DNA of 64,000 bases from Dromiciops gliroides (Eukaryota; Chordata; Mammalia; Microbiotheria; Microbiotheriidae). Numbering within the stretch: the first letter of the stretch is position 1; each line of letters starts with the position of its first letter. Shown one piece after another: positions 54,205 through 64,000 of this stretch. Both the position numbers and the translations under genes were made by a program. The stretch covers positions 171,664,077-171,728,076 of the forward strand of contig NC_057861.1 of the NCBI RefSeq assembly GCF_019393635.1, given 5' to 3'. The notes beneath the pieces are model-generated. The model made no database searches and was not told the origin of the DNA. It saw only the letters and a program-made list of their open reading frames with translations.

Positions 54205-55970
54205 GTTAAGGGATGGGTCAGAGTTAAAACTGTTTCTGACTCAGTGTTTAGTCCAATGGGACTCACTGAAGCAGTGTCTACATATGCAACTGAATAAGCC
54301 AGTCTGGCTAAATCCTTCTGGTTAAACAACCAGAACCCCCCCCCCCTTCCCTGAACTCCACCAAAAAAAAAAAAAATCACAGTGGTCAATTTCACCCAAA
54401 TGGTCAATACCAATACCCAAATAGTCAAAACCTTTCTTTCAAGGCTTAGATATGAACCCTAAGGCTTTCTAAATACAATAAAAGAATGTCCTTCCCTCTG
54501 TAAAATCCAAAAGATTACCATTCCTTTTAGGTCAGACTAATAATTGCACATTAATACAAAGGAGTTAGGAATCTCTCAAGTCTTTACAAAATAGACTAGT
54601 AACATTTTTTAGCTAATGGTTTTAACTAAAAATGGATTTAGGTGTAATGATTTTCATCATTCTGCATGTGAGCAGCATTTTGCATACATGATAGAAACTT
54701 CACCTACATAAGAATTTACAAGAAAAGAATCCACTAGGAGAGTTTTAGGTTTTTTAAGGCTCATTTTCCTACATTATAAATAAGCCATTTTAGTGGAAAT
54801 ACTGTAACGTGCAAATGACCTTTAAAGTCTCCATTTTTCAAACCAGGGTTTCCTCCAAATCATCTCAAATGTTTCGTAATTATGGTGGGTACGCTAACAT
54901 AAACCTGCTCCACCACTTCTAATCTCCTCCCTTTCACTACACCAAGGATACGGAAACCACTACAGACATGTTTAAAACCTTACAGTGCCAGACCAAGGCC
55001 TCTGGAGTCAGCATGCTCCCAGAGCAAAGGGGATGATGTCATTCAAAAGCTTGAGACTGCATGCAGTTGGCCACTGGATCTCAGGGTAATCATTTGGCCT
55101 CTGGTTAGTACCTCACATGTCTATACAGCCCAGGATTCCATAATGCCTGTTTTTCTAACTCCAGCCAGAGGACTGGCCCTTTAATGGCCACTTTGCCCAG
55201 ACACAACAAATAAAAATAAAACACACCCCCTGTCTGGACCCCAGAATCCAGAGAGCTACAGATAATGTACAAAGAAGGCTAACCCAAGACCCCTGGGGAC
55301 CACACCTCCCTAGTCTTATATTTTCAGTCCAACTCCCTCCACCCCTATAGAATACCACTGACCAGCTGCAAAACCACAGTGGCCTGCTACTAAAGCTAGA
55401 CTATAAGTAAGTAGCCTGAGGTTAATTACCAATCCCAGAGGAGCAGGATTCATAGGTGTCACTTCCTCCAGCACCTTTCTCACTTGCCTACAAAGCAGCT
55501 GTGCTCTGAGGCAAATGGAGAGAGAAATCAGCTACCTGCCTGTGGCTGACTTCCCCAAGCTCAAAAGGCCTTGGTCTGCGTGATGATAAATCCCTCTGTC
55601 CCACAACTGTTCCAAGGTGATGATAGCAATTGCATTTGGTGAAAGGGAAGGAGTGGAATGACCAACCCCTTAGAAAAAATAATACACTCAGAGCAAGGCT
55701 GTGTAGAGGAAGAAATATGTACATAAGTAATGTACCTTCTTGTGGGAACACAAAAAAAATGGTTATGGGGCATGTAAAAATGCAAGAACTCTTGAGTTAG
55801 AGACAGGAGATGTTCAGAAATTCTTACTGGGGCCTGAGTGCCTACAAATAGAGCATTTCCACAAAATATGATTATACTGGGAGAGGAGAAAAGATGGATT
55901 CTACAGAAGCAGACTTTGCCTCATCACACTTCTGTATTATACTTATCTATATGTATAAGGTGCTCAACTT
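54205..55970. other. repeat-poor 1.7-kb interval
   Basis: No transposon recognised. A C-run/A-run (accccccccccttcc near 54337; a 13-A run near 54362) yields spurious frames. Several overlapping frames of 67-87 codons at 55155-55785 on the minus strand show no known domain. Confidence 0.4.
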
Positions 55971-55984
55971 CCCTCTTAAAACTG

Positions 55985-56085
55985 TAACATTTTTCAGGCC
56001 GGAGATGGTCATTCTTTACCTTTGTATTCCTAGTGCCTAGCATAGCAGTTGCTTGTCAAATACACATTCAATGAATAGTTACACA
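55985..56085 (+). mobile_element. L2 LINE 3' end, sense
   Basis: tttgtattcctagtgcctag, catagcagttgcttgtcaa and catt(c)aatgaatagt-like end. Confidence 0.6.
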
Positions 56086-56319
56086 AAGAAAACAATTTTT
56101 GGAAAAAAACATTTTTGTAAATATATGGCCAAAACAAACAAATAAAAAACCTAGGAGCCAAAGTACATAGCACTGTACTATTTAAAAGCAGATAAAACAA
56201 TAGAATACACACAGAGGAGTAGAGAAGCTAGAAATGGTGAGGTTAATACTCATCTCTGATTAGTCTTTTAACAGAAAGCCACAGATCCTTGAAGCCTCCA
56301 CAGATAAAAGAAAAACAAG

Positions 56320-56550
56320 GAGAACTTGGAGAAGGTTCAGAAGAGAACCATAGATGATTAAAGGGATGGAAAAGAAGGCCCAGGAGGAAACTGAGTTTAC
56401 TTAGCTTGGAGAAGACAAGGCTAAGTCATAATTCAACAATTATTTTCAAATATATGAAGCCTGGTGTCCAGCTGTTCTCTCTTAAGGCCAAAAGCAAAGA
56501 AAATGGGCTAAAACAAAAACATAAAGGATTTAGGCTAAATATAGAGCCAC
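56320..56550 (+). mobile_element. CR1/L3 LINE fragment, sense
   Basis: gagtttacttagcttggaga, agacaaggctaagtcataa, attttcaaatatatgaagcc and ggatttaggctaaatatag are sense CR1/L3 text. An RTE-tailed SINE follows at its 3' edge. Confidence 0.65.
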
Positions 56551-56551
56551 A

Positions 56552-56793
56552 GGGCAGCTAGTTGGGACAGTGGTAGTGTTGGGCCTAGAGTCAGGAAGAT
56601 TGCATCTTCCTGAGTTCAAATCTGACTTAAAGACATTTACTAGCTGCATGACCCTGGGCAAGTCACTTAAGTTGGCCTCAGTTTCCTCATCTGTAAAATG
56701 AGCTGGAGAAGGAAATGGCAAATGACTCCAGTATGTTTGCCAAGAAAACCCCAAATGGGGTCACAAAGAGTCGGACACAACCGAACAACAATA
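56552..56793 (+). mobile_element. RTE-tailed SINE, sense
   Basis: gggcagctagttgggacagt, gagttcaaatctgacttaaa, aatgagctggagaaggaaat, ggggtcacaaagagtcggac, ccgaacaacaat. Confidence 0.92.
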
Positions 56794-56824
56794 GTGCACA
56801 TTTCCAAATGACAATGCTACCTTC

Positions 56825-57200
56825 CCTTACCATAGCACAGGAGAATTCATTTCCATAAGGATTATCTTATTTGATCCATATAAAAATCCCACAAGGTAGA
56901 TAGCAAACATTATCCCCCTTTTACACATTAGAAAACTAAAAAGAGGGGCAGCTAGTGGTGCAGTGGATAGAGCACTGGCCCTGGAGTCAGGAGTACCTGA
57001 GTTCAAATCTGGCCTCAGACACTTAACACTTACTAGCTGTGTGACCCTGGGCAAGTCACTTAACCCCAATTGCCTCACTAAAAAAAAGAAAAAATTAAAA
57101 AAAAAAAAGGAAAACTAAGAAGAGTAGTCAAGTGACTTGCACAGAGTCATAAAGGAAGGGGCTGATTCCTTGTCTCAAGCTCTGGCACTCAATTAGAGAA
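56825..57200 (-). mobile_element. MIR, antisense, split by a young SINE
   Basis: Left: attatcttatttgatccata and cccccttttacacattagaa. Right: agtcaagtgacttgcacaga and ctcaagctctggcactc. Confidence 0.7.
56946..57108 (+). mobile_element. WSINE1-like SINE, sense (CAATTGCCTCACT subtype)
   Basis: ggggcagctagtggtgcagt, ggagtcaggagtacctgag, ccccaattgcctcact and an interrupted poly(A). The duplication aaaactaaaaagag / aaaactaagaagag differs at one base. Confidence 0.95.
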
Positions 57201-57319
57201 TTGTACTGGACTTTGTTATCAGGGAAGGTTAGAAGGATCCTTTTCTTTAAATGTCTTTAAAATAATTGTAGAAAACATCGATCTCAGATGATTTTTCTTA
57301 ATACATCTACAGATTACAA

Positions 57320-57605
57320 ACATCACAGAATAATATCATCTCAAAATGAGAAGGAACCTCCAATGTTCCTTCCATCTAGTGCAATATGAAAGAATTCCTT
57401 TAAGAACAGATGTCCCCCCCCCACCCCCAAAAAAGGTCCTCCAGCCTTTACTTAAAGATTCCTAGTGAATTCCTAGAAGAATCTACTATGGCACAAAGAG
57501 GCCCTTTCCATTTTGGGGTAGCTCTAATGGTTAGGATTTTTTCCCTTATCTCAGGCCACATCTATACCCCATCCATCCTTCTAGCCTCAAGTAGATTCTC
57601 ACATC
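57320..57605 (-). mobile_element. CR1/L3 LINE, antisense
   Basis: ccctttccattttggggtag, ctctaatggttaggattttt and cttatctcaggccacatcta are antisense CR1/L3 blocks. A CCCCCCCCACCCCC run interrupts it. Confidence 0.65.
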
Positions 57606-57767
57606 CCAAACAAAGACTTCCATGAAGATATGAGCCCATATTGATCTTTTTCATTAACTTCTTTTGCAATTATGTGATATTCTCTAAATCTCAGTATTGT
57701 TGTCTTGTTCACTAACTGTTACTTATCTATAGGTTTCAGATCCCCATTAAGATTGGGAGCCCTCTGC

Positions 57768-58030
57768 TGTAAGAAATTACTTAGAAAAACATGGAAAGAT
57801 TTGCATGAAATAACGAAGAGTGAAATGAGCAGAACCAAGACAATATTGTACAGAGCAACAGCAATATTGTTCAAAGAATAACTATGAATGACTAAGTTAT
57901 TCTGAGTATTATAAATGCTCAAACCAACTACAAAGGACCTATGAAGGAAGATGCTATCCACATCCAGAGAAAGAACTGATAAATAGAAGTATGCATAGTG
58001 TGGTTTTACATATCTATGTGTATACACATG

Positions 58031-58091
<61 letters not shown>

Positions 58092-58190
58092 TGGTGGCCT
58101 TCTCTAGTGTGGGGTGGAAAGGAAGGGAGGGAGGGAGGGAGGGAAACAGTTTGAAACTTAAAATGAACCAAAAAAATTAAAGAAAAAAAA
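57768..58190 (+). mobile_element. 5'-truncated L1 3' end, sense
   Basis: Contains acatggaaagatttgcatga, agtgaaatgagcagaaccaa, atccacatccagagaaagaa and a purine-rich 3' UTR, ending in an A-rich tail. gattgggagccctctg before it and gaatgggaaccctcag after it look like its duplicated target. Confidence 0.85.
58022..58092. repeat. (TG)n(AG)n compound microsatellite
   Basis: About 22 TG units followed by about 10 AG units inside the L1 3' UTR. Confidence 0.95.
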
Positions 58191-58194
58191 AAGG

Positions 58195-58330
58195 AATGGG
58201 AACCCTCAGAAGACAAGCGTTAAGTCTTATATTATTTTTTGTTACTCATTCACTGCCCCCCCCCCACAGTGCCTAGCAGCATCTGAGGTACAATATTGAG
58301 TGTTCTTGGTATATTTTGATGATTGATTGA
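58195..58330 (+). mobile_element. L2-like 3' fragment, sense
   Basis: Resumes the pre-L1 sequence: cagtgcctagcagcatctga and a decayed tail. A C-run of about 12 lies at 58256. Confidence 0.4.
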
Positions 58331-58487
58331 ATAGTGGTTTAAGCATGCCATATCTGAAGAGATAGCAACGGACTGTGATCTCCCAAAGTTATTCTGATTC
58401 CAAGCTCTAATTGATTCTTTGAATACTAAAAATCAATAAATACTATTCACCAATATGTGGTGTTTAAACACAAAGGTGAATTATACA

Positions 58488-58560
58488 GTGTCCCAGAAGT
58501 CTTGGTGAAGTTTTAAGCTTTGATAGCTGAAATGTAAGTTTTAGCTTGAATTTTATAATT
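58488..58560 (+). mobile_element. possible mariner-type terminus
   Basis: acagtgtcccagaagtcttg, gtgaagttttaagctttga resemble the terminus of a Tc1/mariner family with GTGTCCCAAAAGTCT-like ends. The opposite terminus was not found. Confidence 0.35.
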
Positions 58561-58834
58561 GAATTAATTTTCATTTATTTTTAAAATTTCACATTTAATA
58601 TTAAAGCCTCAAGAGTTTTAACTCTCCAGTTGAGGTTTAACCTTTCCATATATCTATCTCATCAAAATGGAAAGTTATCTGGACAGCTTCATGTTTGTTA
58701 ACAAAGAGAACTGCATGAGGATATCACCAGAGAGTATCAGCATCTGTAGCATCAAAGGAAGTTACTAAAGTCATTCATGTGCCCTGGTCACATGTGTTTC
58801 TGGTATATACACCTTAATATACATTTCCTTTTCT

Positions 58835-59088
58835 TTGTTGTTCTTGAGTTGTTTTCAGTCATGTCCAACTCTTAATGATCCCATTTGGGGTTCTCTTGGC
58901 AACAATATGGAGTAATTTGTCATTTCCTTCTCCAGCTCATTTTACAGACGAGGAAACTGAGGCAAACAGGGTTAAGTGACGTACTCAGGGTAACACAGCT
59001 AGTAAGGGTTTGAGGCCAAATTTGAATTCATGTCCTCCTGACTCCAGGACCAGTACTCCATCTACTGAACCACCTAATCACATCTGTT
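58835..59088 (-). mobile_element. RTE-tailed SINE, antisense
   Basis: Contains gttgttttcagtcatgtcca, ccatttggggttctcttggc, gaggaaactgaggcaaacag and tgtcctcctgactccaggac. Confidence 0.92.
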
Positions 59089-59156
59089 TCTTACAATAGT
59101 GCCTCCCTTATATGGTCTGAAATTACCCATGTTCCCTGTATGTGGAGGTACCCCAT

Positions 59157-59212
59157 GTGGATGTAAGATCTTTTATTGTCCTTTGTGGATGTAAGATCTG
59201 TTCTTGTTCTTT
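59157..59212. repeat. 28-bp tandem duplication
   Basis: Copies at 59157-59184 and 59185-59212 share gtggatgtaagatct and a ttgttcttt-like end, differing at about three bases. It follows a CArG-like ccttatatgg at 59106-59115. Confidence 0.85.
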
Positions 59213-59539
59213 GATTAAATAGATTTTGGTTTGAACTGAGTCTTCTGATTTGACCGATAAAAATGTACCCAATGGTAGGGACATTTGAGCTCCCACTTTG
59301 GGTTTTCAGTTGATGCTAGCATCAACTAGCTAGCTAGTTCAAAAACTGGGCCTAGTGTTCTGGGGGCCCACATGTGAAGGCAAGCTCAGGTGATACAGTC
59401 ACATGAGCTCTGAGAACTCTCCTAAGTATCTCCTTTTCTCTACTAGTCACATCATATATAGATGTTTAACAGAACCAGTTATGATTGCCTGAGAATGTTC
59501 CATTGGAGGGGGATGGGGGTGGAAGGGAAAGGGAACAAA

Positions 59540-59610
59540 CACTTGTATAATGCCTACTATGGGCCAAGTACTGTGCTAAGTACTTTTTACAAATATTATC
59601 TTGTTTCATC
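59540..59610 (-). mobile_element. MIR tail fragment, antisense
   Basis: atgcctactatgggccaagt, gtgctaagtactttttacaa. Confidence 0.6.
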
Positions 59611-59914
59611 CACCTACCCACTAACCACAAAGTTTCTGCCCCCTTACTCCCTGAACCAAATGAAGAAAGAGGAAACCCATTTCAGAGTTTTCTGGGCTTT
59701 TTTACCCCATTCTCTTTTTTTCCCTATGTGAAATATTTGTATTCACCCATCCTGTCTCCTACAACTCAGATTTAGAATTGGATTAGGGAAATGAAAAAAC
59801 ATGTAATTTATTTCTGTAACTATAGTTCTATATAAGTGAATACACAGAAAAGAGTTAAATATGTATTTATATTTTATATTGTGAATGTGAGTACATATAT
59901 TTCTTATATCAAAA

Positions 59915-60015
59915 AAATTTCATATATACATATATTTGCATATATATGTGTATGTGTATATATAGACAAAAGTAATATATAAATAATATATTAAAATATA
60001 TTAATATAATATATG
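59915..60015. repeat. AT-rich TATA/TATG simple sequence
   Basis: tatatacatatatttgcata and aaatatattaatataatata: low-complexity DNA with many small palindromes. Confidence 0.85.
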
Positions 60016-60078
60016 TAATTAGGTAAACTATATAGCATCCTCCAGATCTACTATTTCTCATGGTAAAAATGAGGCGGG

Positions 60079-60231
60079 GCGGGGGGGGGCAGCTAGGTAG
60101 CACAGTGGATAAAGCACTGGCCTTGGATTCAGGAGGACCTGAGTTCAAATCCAGCCTCAGACACTTGACACTTACTAGCTGTGTGACCCTGGGCAAATGA
60201 CTTAACCCTCATTTCCCCGCAAAAAAAAAAA
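60079..60231 (+). mobile_element. WSINE1-like SINE, sense
   Basis: G-run then gcagctaggtagcacagtgg, gagttcaaatccagcc, cctcatttccccgc and poly(A). The duplication aaaaatgaggcggg / aaaaatgaggcagg differs at one base. Confidence 0.95.
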
Positions 60232-60369
60232 AAAAATGAGGCAGGACCGATGGACAACCCAGGTATTCCTCTGGTAACCCCATCATATTAAAAGAAATTA
60301 TGTCAAAAGAAATCAAGGAAAACTCCTAGAACATTTCACGGATCCTTTTTGGTGAATTATATAAATAGG

Positions 60370-60768
60370 AACTTAGGAACATAGGTTTAGAGACCAAAGG
60401 AATTTAGAAGTCACCTAATCCAGGGATGTCAAACTTGCAGGCCACAGGCCACATGTAGCCCTAACACTTGCAAATAGGGCAGGAAGTAGATTAAAATATA
60501 ATTGAGAGATATTTAACAAAATTTGACAAAATATAGATAATGTCAATTGTGGATTTCTAAGTCAATATGCTCCCAGCAGGGATCCATTTCTATTTGAGTT
60601 TGATACCACTGATCTGGTCCACCCCTTAATTTTATAAGTCAAACTGAGTACCAAAGAGGATATACTTATTATTATACAGGTATTATAAATGGTAGAGCTG
60701 GTACTTGAACTCAGGTCTTCTGACCCCAAATCTAGTATTGCTTTCATTGTGTCATACTGCCTCACTTC
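60370..60768 (-). mobile_element. MIR, antisense, split by a hAT element
   Basis: Left: aatttagaagtcacctaatc. Right: ccttaattttataagtcaaa, ggtagagctggtacttgaac, tcaggtcttctgaccccaaa. Confidence 0.7.
60421..60611. mobile_element. hAT (Charlie-like) MITE, 191 bp
   Basis: Left end cagggatgtcaaact, right end gtttgataccactg (reverse complement cagtggtatcaaac), giving imperfect terminal inverted repeats. Interior aatatttaacaaaatttgac and ggatttctaagtcaatatg. Flanking octamers acctaatc and atctggtc match at 5 of 8, all differences being transitions. Non-autonomous. Confidence 0.85.
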
Positions 60769-60779
60769 AAGAAGAGCAT

Positions 60780-62230
60780 GTTTAAGATTTACTTAGGATA
60801 GGCAAGCATGGATGAGTTACTTAATTGGATCAGTTACATCATTGAAAAAAATACTTCCATCCATGTGACCACAATTTAAGTACTTGAATATTTGAGTACA
60901 TATAAATCAGTGACACCATAAAAGTATTTAGAGAAATCGAATGCTCCACCTCACTTCAACATAAAAACTAAAAATCTGTTTTATTTTTCTGTTCCACTTA
61001 TTTTGTGCTCCATCCTTCCTTGAAATTCTCTAAATGACATTTTCTCATTAAAAAAAAAGAAAAAATTAAATCTTAACCAAAAGGCTGATAATTAAATAAA
61101 TTTCATTATTAATTATTCATATACAGTTAAAGATTTTTCACAGCATTTGATCAGATGATAGAGTATCTTTGGGGTCTATATCAGATTAATCTGTTTTCCC
61201 CAATCCATTTCTTAAAGGAGAATGAGGAAATATAATTTTCATTAATTTCTAAAACTATAGTATTCTAAACCCTAAAATGGATATTGATTTTGGCTACTTG
61301 TCTGTTTGGGGGTGGGGGGAGGATTACTTCTAAAGAAGTCATTTTTATCAAACTGAACAATATTAGAGTAATATTGAAATGGTGAGGGGGCTTATAGCCT
61401 CTGGAATAAATACAAACCCACACAAATACACACACACATATAGAACTTCTTTAGCAAGTAACACAAGAAAAATACCTCTGTTTTATTTACTTATTTAGCT
61501 AGTTACCCAATTAATTTAGATATATGTACATATATACATATATGTGTATGTGTAATCAACTTTGTAAAGACAGAACCCCCCTTCTCTCCTCATCAGCAAA
61601 TCTTTTATTTTCATTATTTAAAACTTTGCTGATTCATCTGCTGACTTTAAGTAGCAAATACTTCTTTGTTCATTGGGCACAAAGAAGCAGTTAACAATGA
61701 AATTCTTTCAAGATATTAAGATTAATAAATTTGGGGGAAAGTTTTGAGCTTAGATCCAAATTGTCTTATAATCATAGCCAGGATAAAGGCAGATTGTCCT
61801 GTCTCTACTACAGGATTTCAAATCTGTCCATCCTCTGATGTGTCCAGGAGAATCTCAGTGACCTACCCCTCCCCACACAATCATCCTTCCCTCCCCAACC
61901 CTCCCCCCCCCAAAAAAAAAGAAAGAAAGAAAAACCACCAACAATTTCTCTCCTTCCAGTAAATTGCTGTGAGAATTCACATTGGAATCTGTGGCAACTG
62001 TTCTTTGCCTTCAAGTCCATTATACTCTTCTAAAAAGTGGTAGAGGGGAGGAAACAAAGACATGACATAAAACCAAAGTGGAAGGAATCTATCCTTTCAG
62101 AAAATGTTTTAAAAATAAAGAAGTTTTACCACACAAACACAGTGTGGTTAGATTATAATCCAGCCAAAAGCTAATGTGGTCAGCAACACTTCCTGAGCCC
62201 CTACAAAACCCTGAACCAGCCCCATTATTG
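60780..62230. other. AT-rich repeat-poor interval
   Basis: No transposon recognised. Small simple tracts (acacaaatacacacacaca near 61418; tatatgtacatatatacata near 61520; C-run/A-run near 61905) only. Confidence 0.4.
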
Positions 62231-62239
62231 TTAGTCACA

Positions 62240-62482
62240 CGTATTTCTATGTTTGTAATTTAAAGCCCTTCACAATCTATCTCCAAATGCTCTCTTTAAA
62301 CTGATTTCATGCTACTCCTGCTTGTGCACATTACAGACAAATTGATCTGTTCCCCCTTCCCTAGTAGGCAACGATCCTTTTCCAGTCTAAGTTCCTTGAG
62401 GGCAGGGACCACTTTAATCTTCTTGTATCAACACAGCCTAGTACAGTGTTCCACACACAATAGGATGACTAAATGTTTTTTT
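62240..62482 (+). mobile_element. L2 LINE 3' region, sense
   Basis: Contains aagcccttcacaatctatct, aagttccttgagggcaggga, ccactttaatcttcttgtat and ccacacacaataggatgac. Confidence 0.8.
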
Positions 62483-62499
62483 TTTTTTAATTGAGTGAT

Positions 62500-62572
62500 T
62501 GCTTCTGTACCTCTGCAAAAGCTATCGCCTTGCCTGGAATGATCTCCCTCCCAAAATCCCCACTGGATTAGA
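62500..62572 (+). mobile_element. L2 LINE fragment, sense
   Basis: gtacctctgcaaaagctatc and ttgcctggaatgatctccct parallel an L2 block that normally lies upstream of the preceding segment. Confidence 0.45.
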
Positions 62573-62574
62573 AA

Positions 62575-63553
62575 AGATCAGTGTACATGTCAATCCTAAA
62601 GAAGGGCAATGTCAAAAAATGTTCAAATTACTGAACAGTTGTACTTATTTCATGTGTCAACAGGATTCTGCAAGTGAAACTTCAGCAGTATGTGAACTGA
62701 GAATGACCAGAAGATCAAACTGGTCTTTGAAGAAACAGAGGAACGAGAGATCAAACTGTCAACATTTGCTGGGGTTTGCCATTTTATGGAGAAAGCAAGA
62801 GAGTTACAGAAAAACATCTGCTTCTACTTCAGGACTACACTAAAGTTTTTGACTGTGTATATCACAATAAAATGTGGAAGTCCTCAGAGATGGGAGTACC
62901 ACATCGTCATACTTGTCCCTAAGGAACTTGTATGTGGGTCAAGAAACAACAGTTAGAACCAAACATGGAACAACTGATGGATTTAAGACTGAAAAAGAAA
63001 TACAATGAGACTCTATATTGTCACCTTATTTATTTATTTAACTTATATGCAGAGTACATTATGTAAAATTGCCAAGCTGAATGAATAAAAAACCAGAATT
63101 AAGGGAAGAAGAAATATCAGCAATTTCAGACATGCAGATGATACCACTCTAATGGCAGAAAGTGAAGAATTAAGAAGCCTCTTGATGAGGGTGAAAGAGG
63201 AGAGTGTAAAAGCTGGTTTAAAGCTTAACATTAAAAAAAAAAGGTCATAGAAACTGGTCCCATCACTTCCTGGCAAATAGAGGGATAAGAAATGGGATAA
63301 ATGTGAGATTTTATACTCTTGGGCTCAAAAATCACAGCAGATAGCTACTGAAGCCATGAAATTAAAAGGCACTTGCTCCTTGGAAGGAATGATATGGCAA
63401 ATCTGGACAGCATACTAAAAAGCCAAGACATCACCTTGCCAACAAAAGTCTATATAATCAAAGCTATATAGTTTTGTTTTCCCAGTAGCAATGTATGGAT
63501 GTGAAAGATGGACCATAAGAAAAGCTGAGTGCTACAGAATTGACACTTTCTAG
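62575..63553 (+). mobile_element. RTE (BovB-like) LINE reverse-transcriptase remnant
   Basis: Reads along an RTE-type reverse transcriptase with internal deletions and frameshifts. Recognisable points: gagaaagcaagagagttaca at 62790, a fingers/palm region around 62810-62960, then HADDTTLMAESEE at 63131-63169 (the normal Y of the YADD catalytic box is H, tat to cat) and LLMRVKEESVKAGLKLNI just after. Later text (atgtatggatgtgaaagatg at 63492) is the C-terminal region. Non-functional. The 3' end is lost where an L1 begins. Confidence 0.85.
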
Positions 63554-64000
63554 TAATTATCAAAACAATCCGGTACTGGCCAAGAAATACAGTGCTGTGT
63601 CAGTGGAATAGATTAGGTACAAATAACATTATTGTAAATAACCATAGTAATCTAGTATATGATAAACCCAAAGATCCAAGCTTTTGGCACAAAAACTCAT
63701 TATTTCACAAAAACTGCTGGGGAAAAATGGAAATAGTATCACAGAAACTAAGTACAAACTAACATCTCACACTCTATACCAAGATAAGGTAAAAATGGGT
63801 ACATGAATTTACACATAAAGGGTGATACCATAAGCAAATTGAGAGAGCATGGAATAGTTTGTCAGATTTATGAATAAAAGAAGAATTTAGGACTAAAGAA
63901 GATATGGAGAGCATTACAAAATGTAAAATACATAATTTTAATTATATAAAATTAAAAATGTTTTTGCACAAACAAAACCAATGCAACCAAAATTATAAGG
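63554..64000 (+). mobile_element. L1 ORF2 fragment, sense, runs off window
   Basis: Starts ttatcaaaacaatccggtac (the same ORF2 entry point as 22870). It continues with tgataaacccaaagatcc, aactaacatctcacactcta and aattgagagagcatggaata. The 3' part lies beyond the window. Confidence 0.85.

Noticed and set aside
57719-58216. 165-codon minus-strand frame
   Set aside because: It lies entirely in an L1 3' end and its TG/AG repeat.
62499-62843. 114-codon frame as a host gene
   Set aside because: It crosses an L2 fragment into the RTE remnant and is out of the RTE reading frame over part of its length.

Overview
This window looks like gene-free mammalian DNA, intergenic or deep-intronic, most likely from a marsupial. 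It is AT-rich, full of microsatellites, and carries no open reading frame that resembles a host protein-coding exon. The marsupial call rests on the repeats. About 20 copies of a young ~150 bp tRNA-derived SINE (WSINE1-like; A-box-like tggcgcagtgg, B-box-like gagttcaaatcc, poly(A) tail, crisp target-site duplications) occur with marsupial-type L1, older SINEs with RTE-derived tails, and many L2, MIR/CORE-SINE and CR1/L3 relics. The opossum-typical MAR1 tail was not noticed, so an Australian lineage is favoured, with moderate confidence and from memory of repeat families only.

Layout. 1-8 kb: L2/MIR/CR1 relics, one SINE, a foldback MITE-like element inside a CR1 copy, a G/C-run cluster and a ~100 bp GAA tract. 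8-12.6 kb: a 5'-deleted L1 with a recognisable reverse-transcriptase motif, broken by two SINEs. 12.6-20 kb: mostly unique sequence with three young SINEs, a long AAAG tract and an AG tract. 20.1-20.6 kb: a probable solo LTR with a duplicated block carrying two perfect CArG boxes. 22.4-24.9 kb: an L1 inserted into an L2, itself hit by a SINE dimer. 26.9-27.2 kb: a U6 snRNA copy fused to an L1 3' end and bounded by a target-site duplication, the clearest unusual structure here. 27.6-36.6 kb: dense nested old repeats. 37-38.8 and 40.7-42.1 kb: repeat-poor. 39.1-40.7 kb: L2 containing a hAT element containing a SINE. 42-48.5 kb: SINEs and dinucleotide repeats. 48.5-50.2 kb: repeat-poor. 50.7 and 54.1 kb: two copies of a ~130 bp local duplication. 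56-60.8 kb: CR1, L1, MIR, RTE-tailed SINEs and a hAT element inside a MIR. 62.6-64 kb: an RTE (BovB-like) LINE remnant followed by an L1 that runs off the window.

No host genes act together here. The biology is retrotransposition: L1 machinery mobilised the WSINE1-like SINEs and the U6 chimera, RTE machinery probably mobilised the SINEs with RTE-like tails, and hAT and mariner-like DNA elements are fossils. Family names were assigned by eye without database comparison. Element ends are approximate unless a target-site duplication is described.
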